This document shows positions 59,935 through 64,000 of a stretch of DNA of 64,000 bases, one piece after another. Source of the DNA: Holothuria scabra (Eukaryota > Echinodermata > Holothuroidea > Aspidochirotida > Holothuriidae). The translations under genes and the position numbers were made by a program. Location: assembly GCA_037179385.1 (NCBI GenBank), contig CM074181.1, positions 49,868,394 to 49,932,393 on the forward strand, read 5' to 3'. The notes under the pieces are model-generated. The model saw nothing but the letters and a program-made list of their open reading frames with translations. It made no database searches and had not been told where the DNA came from. The stretch's first letter is position 1. Each line of letters begins with the position of its first letter.

Positions 59935-60701
59935 TAGCTGTTCTCGACATTGTTGGGCGCATTTTTAAACAAATGTGTAGGCCATTGCGATTCAACCCTA
60001 ACTGTATAATTCGATTTAAAAAATTCTTTTCAATATAGCTTTGGTAGGTCTATTTCCTTTGTCATATAGCTGAAAATGCTTCACCATTTAATTTAGTGAC
60101 GTTTCAAACCACTCATCAGTTTCACTCTCCAAGCAAGGTGATGGAAGGGGAGATTACTTTGTTGTCCTTTAAAATCTCGTCCAATAGGCGGCCCCATTGG
60201 AAAGGGGGCTGGGGGGATAATCGCACAGTTCCTGTGCTACTAAAAATCTGTTGAAAACATGGAGTCCCTACAAGATCACATTCTAAACGTGAGCCAGAAT
60301 TCTTTTATTTCAGTAAAAGGTTATGTAAATGTTACAGGTGTGAACATGTTACGGTCTTTCTGTGAGACTAGTAAGGTATATAACACACATGTACACTCAT
60401 TCAGTTCTGTATTAATTTTTGAAATCCCTTTAAAATTTCTGTAATTATGTTATATTTTGTGTACTACCAGTAAAATGTCGATTGTCCTGCTTGGCTATAG
60501 GATTTCTGAAGCGTAATGCTATCTTTCACACAGCCAAAACGACTGTTCATCACTTGTCACAAACTCGGAACGATCTTTTCAGTAATAAAATATGGTTCAC
60601 CACTAACATGACTAATCCAGCATTTTCAAGGCGCCTTTTTCTTTATTTGTACCGATAGAGATATAATATCATACAGTCGAAAAATTTTTCCGATCCAACA
60701 G
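59935..60701. other. End of P450 intron 2
   Basis: Contains the hammerhead-like remnant at 60098-60119. No exon or other gene seen before the acceptor at 60701. Confidence 0.5.
60098..60119 (-). other. Hammerhead-like remnant
   Basis: The minus strand reads CUGAUGA, GUGGUUU, GAAA, CGUC: both core boxes at plausible spacing and the same CGUC as the full PLE motif. Stem I and stem II do not pair well, so it is a decayed motif or chance. Confidence 0.35.
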
Positions 60702-61092
60702 GTACGACTACAACGATGAAAGAATACTCAAACTAATGGAAAGCTTTGATTACTTGCATCTTGCATTGAAGCCTGGGAACCCCGTTCAACAATATCCTTG
60801 GCTTTATGACACGTTTTTGTACCGGCAACTGAAAACATCACAAGAATACGTGAAAAATTTTATCCAAGAAGAAATAGAGAACCACAAGCCAACCCTAGAT
60901 AGGGAAAATCCGAGAGATTTTATTGACCTATACCTCATGCGAATCGAAGGCAATGATCATAATGATTTGTTTACGTATGAGAGAGCCTGGTACACCATTA
61001 AAGACGTTTTTAGCTCATCCTCCAATCCGTCTGCTGCTGGATTACAGTGGATGATTGCACTGGTATGTCGCCACCAGGATATGCAGGAAAAG
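60702..61092 (+). CDS. Cytochrome P450 (CYP2-type), third visible exon
   Basis: Acceptor CCAACAG ends at 60701, donor GTAATT starts at 61093; 391 nt. The first base completes AGG (Arg) with the previous exon, giving FGKR-YDYNDERILKLMESFDY, a standard CYP2 junction. It continues through the F-G region (NPVQQYPWLYDTFLYRQLK), FIDLYLMRIEGND and the I-helix KDVFSSSSNPSAAGLQWMIA, ending MQEK in phase 0 as in CYP2 genes. The I-helix usually reads (A/G)Gx(D/E)T(T/S); here it is SSSNPS, lacking the Gly and the catalytic Thr. No stop breaks the exon. The K-helix ExxR and heme Cys exons were not found by 64000. Confidence 0.87.
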
Positions 61093-61944
61093 GTAATTTT
61101 TATCCCTCAAAAATGATTTTCCTGCACGATACACGTCTAAAACCACTTTGGACATAGAGAAGGTAAACAAAAATTCCAGCAAAATGAGTTTGCAAAGATA
61201 ACTGGTTACTTTACGTATGTTAGTTTCTTGAGTCAGTTACATATAAATATTAGAAACATTTAAAGGGGAAATTAAAGCAAAATTTAATTTGTTACTGGCA
61301 GAAGAGTAACCAAATTTACACAGTGTGGTGACACTTCAGTTCAAATCAGTTATGTATTTCTTGAGAAATCGGTAAAGGGAGTCACTAGATTTGTGTTCCA
61401 AAGTAAGTTTGAGGGCAGCAAAGGTCATATCACTTCCTTACTTCGACAAAAGTTGCTTTGTTACCCTTTCCTCATACTGTTGTGTTGAAGTTAATAGGTA
61501 TAAAACCTCCCTTTATGGAATACAGTTGCGCACGTAGGTTTTCTAAAGGGGATGTGGCATGCAGCATGCTGATTGATCGCCGGTCTAGGGGAGGGGTTAA
61601 TGCAGGGGAGCCTAGATGCAAAATTGAACAAGATTTTCGACCTTGGCAGGAATAGCCCTGAAAGTTGAATTGTGGCGGTTAATAGGGATAAAACTGAAAA
61701 GTTTTGTGACATCACATGCAATCTAAAGTCATCAACCGACTCACATAACTACCATTGTACCCACTGCATTATTGAAAGCTTCACTTCCAGTTTCTATCCA
61801 ACTGTGAGGGATCTTTTTCAGAACCTTAGATCCCTGTGGAGAATTCTGCAAAATGACGTCGAATTAGAGGGGGGTTTCAATAATGCACCTCTCCTGTCTT
61901 TTAGACAGCCCCTAACCTTCGAAATTGGTAACATTTTGTTTGAA
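61093..61944. other. P450 intron 3 (part): repeats, no exon seen
   Basis: 61262-61510 belongs to the dispersed family of 23905/47070 (GGGGAAATTAAAGCAAAATT, GAGGGCAGCAAAGGTCATAT). 61515-61730 shares CCTAGATGCAAAATTG and TTGAATTGTGGCGG with the hAT-like family (4950-5160, 21600-21860). No further P450 exon recognised. Confidence 0.6.
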
Positions 61945-63036
61945 TCTGTTTGATGGACCTACGGTGCTCGGTGACTCGGTCCGCGAGGCGGCGCTTGGTC
62001 TTGTGTAACGAGTTACACAAGCTAATATATAAACTGCATTAGAGGAAATGCAGGAGAATCTTTGTCTGACAATAAAGCTATTGCAGTTGGGGCCTGAAAT
62101 AATGACGAGGTCGTGTTTGCTAACAATTGGGCATGTATTACACCTCGGACGGTTACAGGAAAAGGTACCCGCAATGTCGTTGAAAGACGTTTGTTGGTAG
62201 GAAGCCCGAACTAAATGGTTGACTAAAATTTTCTCAACTCTAAAAGCAGTGATGGGGGGTTCCGGGAAAACATCACGGGTTGAGGGGTCTTGTCGGATCA
62301 ACTCTACATTTTTGTAGATAGCGCGTAAAATAGGACGGACTGAAGGTTGATATGAAATAGCCAAGGGAACACGTAGATTGGTACCAGATTTGTTATTTTT
62401 ATCCATGGCTTCCTCTCTGCTGGTTCCTTGAATTCTGCGAAGGCATTAGAGAGGATTTTGGCAGGGTACTGGCGTTTTTCAAAAAAGGACAAAATTTCTT
62501 CAGAGGCAGTGGACAAGTCAGAATCCTCCGAACATATTCGCCTGGCTCGGAAGAGCTGGAAATAAGGGATAGGTTTAGTACAAGATATGGGATGGTTGAA
62601 AGGGTACAATAGGTAGTTATTCGAGTCGGTTGGCTTAAAGTGTACGTAGAGGTAATTTTTCGGTTGTTAATGGACAGTTAAAGGTCAAGAAATACAACAG
62701 ATGAGTCCGAGATACAATGGGTAAATTTCAAAAGGGGGCAAAAGGAAAAAATAAAGTCGATAAAAGTGTCTAAATCACGGCGGGATCCCGTGGCAACTCC
62801 TACAATATCATCAATATACCTTTTTGTAAAGTATAGGTGGGGCCCGGTGTACTAAGAAAATAGTTGTCCTTCAAGGTGACCCATGGTCCAACAGGCAACA
62901 GAAGGACCAATTTTGGTTTCCATAGCCACTCCTTTAACTTGACGGAAAAAATGCCCATTAAAGTGAAAATAATTTTGCGTGAGAACAAGTTCCGTTAAAC
63001 GTAGGAAGGTGTCAGTCGGTAAAAGGGGATCACGCC
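61945..63036 (-). pseudogene. Truncated Penelope-like element, same family as 53257-55962
   Basis: The minus strand parallels residues ~515 to ~885 of the intact PLE: TDTFLRLTELVL, KGVAMETK (motif B, altered), the YIDD region near 62810, SFFEKRQYPAKILSN, FRVEKILVNHLVRAS, CNRPRCNTC and AVYILAC. Small frameshifts and a deletion within the GIY-YIG core (LYVGET missing) inactivate it. It ends at 63036 where the sequence switches to the opposite strand. Confidence 0.88.
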
Positions 63037-63275
63037 GAGTCACCGAGCCGATGGACCGAGTCATCAAGCACCTTAGGTCCATCAAACAGAGTCCCCATGG
63101 ATACCCAGTGGCTGCACATTTTAATCCCCCCTTACCTTGTTCAATACAGCACTAATCCGTTACGGCAGCTGTAATGTTTTTTATTTGTGTTTCATCCTTC
63201 GCACTCATGTTTTCTGACAATCCCTTTCGTCTGGTTCTGTTTTTACAGTGATCGCTTCGGATCTGATGTTTGTCG
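63037..63275 (+). pseudogene. Inverted 3' end of the same Penelope-like element
   Basis: On the + strand: HLRSIKQS, HGYPVAAHFN and then the 3' UTR words shared with 52800-53260 (CGCACTCATGTTTTCTGACA, TTTTTACAGTGATCGCTTCG). It joins head-to-head with 61945-63036. Both arms start at the same element position (TCTGTTTGATGGACC region). Confidence 0.8.
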
Positions 63276-63455
63276 TGTCAAATTACTTCAAAGTTGTCAA
63301 ATTTACGGAAAACTAGGTGTTAACACGAACGGATGACTGGCCATTGAAATAATGTTACTTATATTATTAGACGTTATGGCGAATTCTTTTTCTTATCTAT
63401 TTTATTATTATTTTTTCGTCCTATGTACAGGTGGGAATTAGCGTTTTATTAATAG
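63276..63455 (-). repeat. Dispersed repeat (2600-3125 family), minus-strand copy
   Basis: TTCAAAGTTGTCAAATTTACGG, CTAGGTGTTAACACGAACGG and ATTGAAATAATGTTA are reverse complements of the family words. It leads into (TA)n-like sequence. Confidence 0.75.
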
Positions 63456-63690
63456 ATATATATATACATAAATATGTATATATATATATTTATATATATA
63501 AATATATATGTATATATATATATACTGGAAAAAACTGCTTCCATTACTGTTACTTCTAAGCACGTGAGCAAGGGGAGTGTATCTCCCCGGAACGTTGTTT
63601 TAAGTTTTAAGCTCTTGTTGCCACTCTTGTTGCCACAGAAGATTTGACACGATCTTTGTCTCCTATATATATATATATATATATATATAA
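63456..63690. repeat. (TA)n-like tracts flanking a hammerhead-like hairpin
   Basis: Imperfect TA at 63456-63525 and TA at 63664-63690. Between them, 63563-63597 (+) reads GUGAGCA, AGGGGAG-UGUAU-CUCCCC, GGAA, CGUUG: the same layout as the PLE motif but with both core boxes mutated. Confidence 0.7.
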
Positions 63691-63736
63691 TAAAAATGTT
63701 TTCCGTGTATTGGTCAATAGTTAAATAGACAAGACT

Positions 63737-64000
63737 GAGAAATTAATAATACTGATGACCAACAAGATTGATAGATATCCGAATATATTTCAATCCCACC
63801 TGGGATCTTCTAACTCATGACGCGCGCATCAATGTATTAACTTTGAACAATAACTTAAAATCGTTAAGCGTTATCATTTACATTTTCATTTGTAATCGCT
63901 GTACGTTCTCCGTCTAATCCGCTGAGGAAGATCCCAGGTGGGATTGAAATATATTCGGATATCTATCAATCTTGTTGGTCATCAGTATTATTAATTTCTC
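63737..64000. repeat. Perfect 74-bp inverted repeat cut by the window end
   Basis: 63737-63810 and 63927-64000 are exact reverse complements with a 116-bp spacer. The right arm reaches the last base of the window, but pairing beyond it cannot be seen. Terminal repeats of one element, or two opposed retroelement ends, are both possible. Confidence 0.93.
63917..63960 (+). ncRNA. Hammerhead-ribozyme-like motif in inverted repeat
   Basis: Order on the + strand: AUCC, G, CUGAGGA, A, GAUCCC-AGGU-GGGAUU hairpin, GAAA, UAUAUUC, GGAU. CUGANGA and GAAA boxes are intact (the N position tolerates G). AUCC/GGAU form stem I with one bulged G. Stem III would come from AUAUAU-type self-pairing. The same extra A after the first box occurs as in the two PLE motifs. 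The left arm of the inverted repeat has lost the first box. Confidence 0.45.

Noticed and set aside
61093..64000. P450 heme-binding exon (FxxGxRxCxG)
   Set aside because: No such motif seen on the + strand; this interval is PLE and repeat sequence.

Overview
This is eukaryotic nuclear DNA: AT-rich, gene-poor, with spliceosomal introns and dense layers of retroelements, DNA transposons, MITEs, SINEs and tandem arrays. The types present (Penelope-like elements with hammerhead-like motifs, a CR1/L2-type LINE, hAT elements ending CAGTGGCGTAGCTA, CACTA-like elements, AGGTCA-rich repeats) suggest a marine invertebrate. An echinoderm or other invertebrate deuterostome is my guess, with low confidence. 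No prokaryotic operon, CRISPR array or bona fide tRNA/rRNA gene was seen.

Only one host gene is convincing: a cytochrome P450 of the CYP2 type on the + strand. Three exons (47867-48160, 50388-50610, 60702-61092) join in consistent phase. Counted from the ATG at 47881 they give 298 codons, up to just after the I-helix. The ExxR and heme-Cys exons are not in the window. The I-helix oxygen-activation motif is replaced. The 10.1 kb second intron is packed with Penelope-like elements (PLEs), (TA)n arrays and a 3.3 kb TIR element.

Layout. 1-5423 and 10575-16066 are two near-identical copies of a tandem duplication. Their homology turns abruptly divergent inside a hAT element, which looks like unequal crossing-over between two hAT copies. 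5424-10574 holds the intervening single-copy part of the unit with a SINE, a MITE and an AGGTCA minisatellite. 16067-19862 holds hairpin elements and a SINE. 19863-20259 and 32921-33700 are two halves of one PLE, split by a ~12.66 kb hAT-like insertion (20257-32920) flanked by CTAGGCAG. That insertion carries two large degenerate tandem arrays, nested TIR elements and one possible acidic-protein exon. 33701-38900 holds a short-word TIR element, a LINE tail, a CACTA-like element and another PLE relic. 39886-44973 is a decayed LINE with a 517 bp nested insertion. 45000-64000 is the P450 gene plus PLEs, including a nearly intact 901-codon reverse transcriptase/GIY-YIG ORF (53257-55962, minus).

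The most interesting signals are the split PLE with its giant array-bearing insertion, the recurrent hammerhead-ribozyme-like motifs (three with complementary stem I; two of these have a self-complementary stem III), the crossover footprint in the tandem duplication, and the P450 lacking the usual AGxxT motif. All homology calls are from reading the sequence; no database search was possible.
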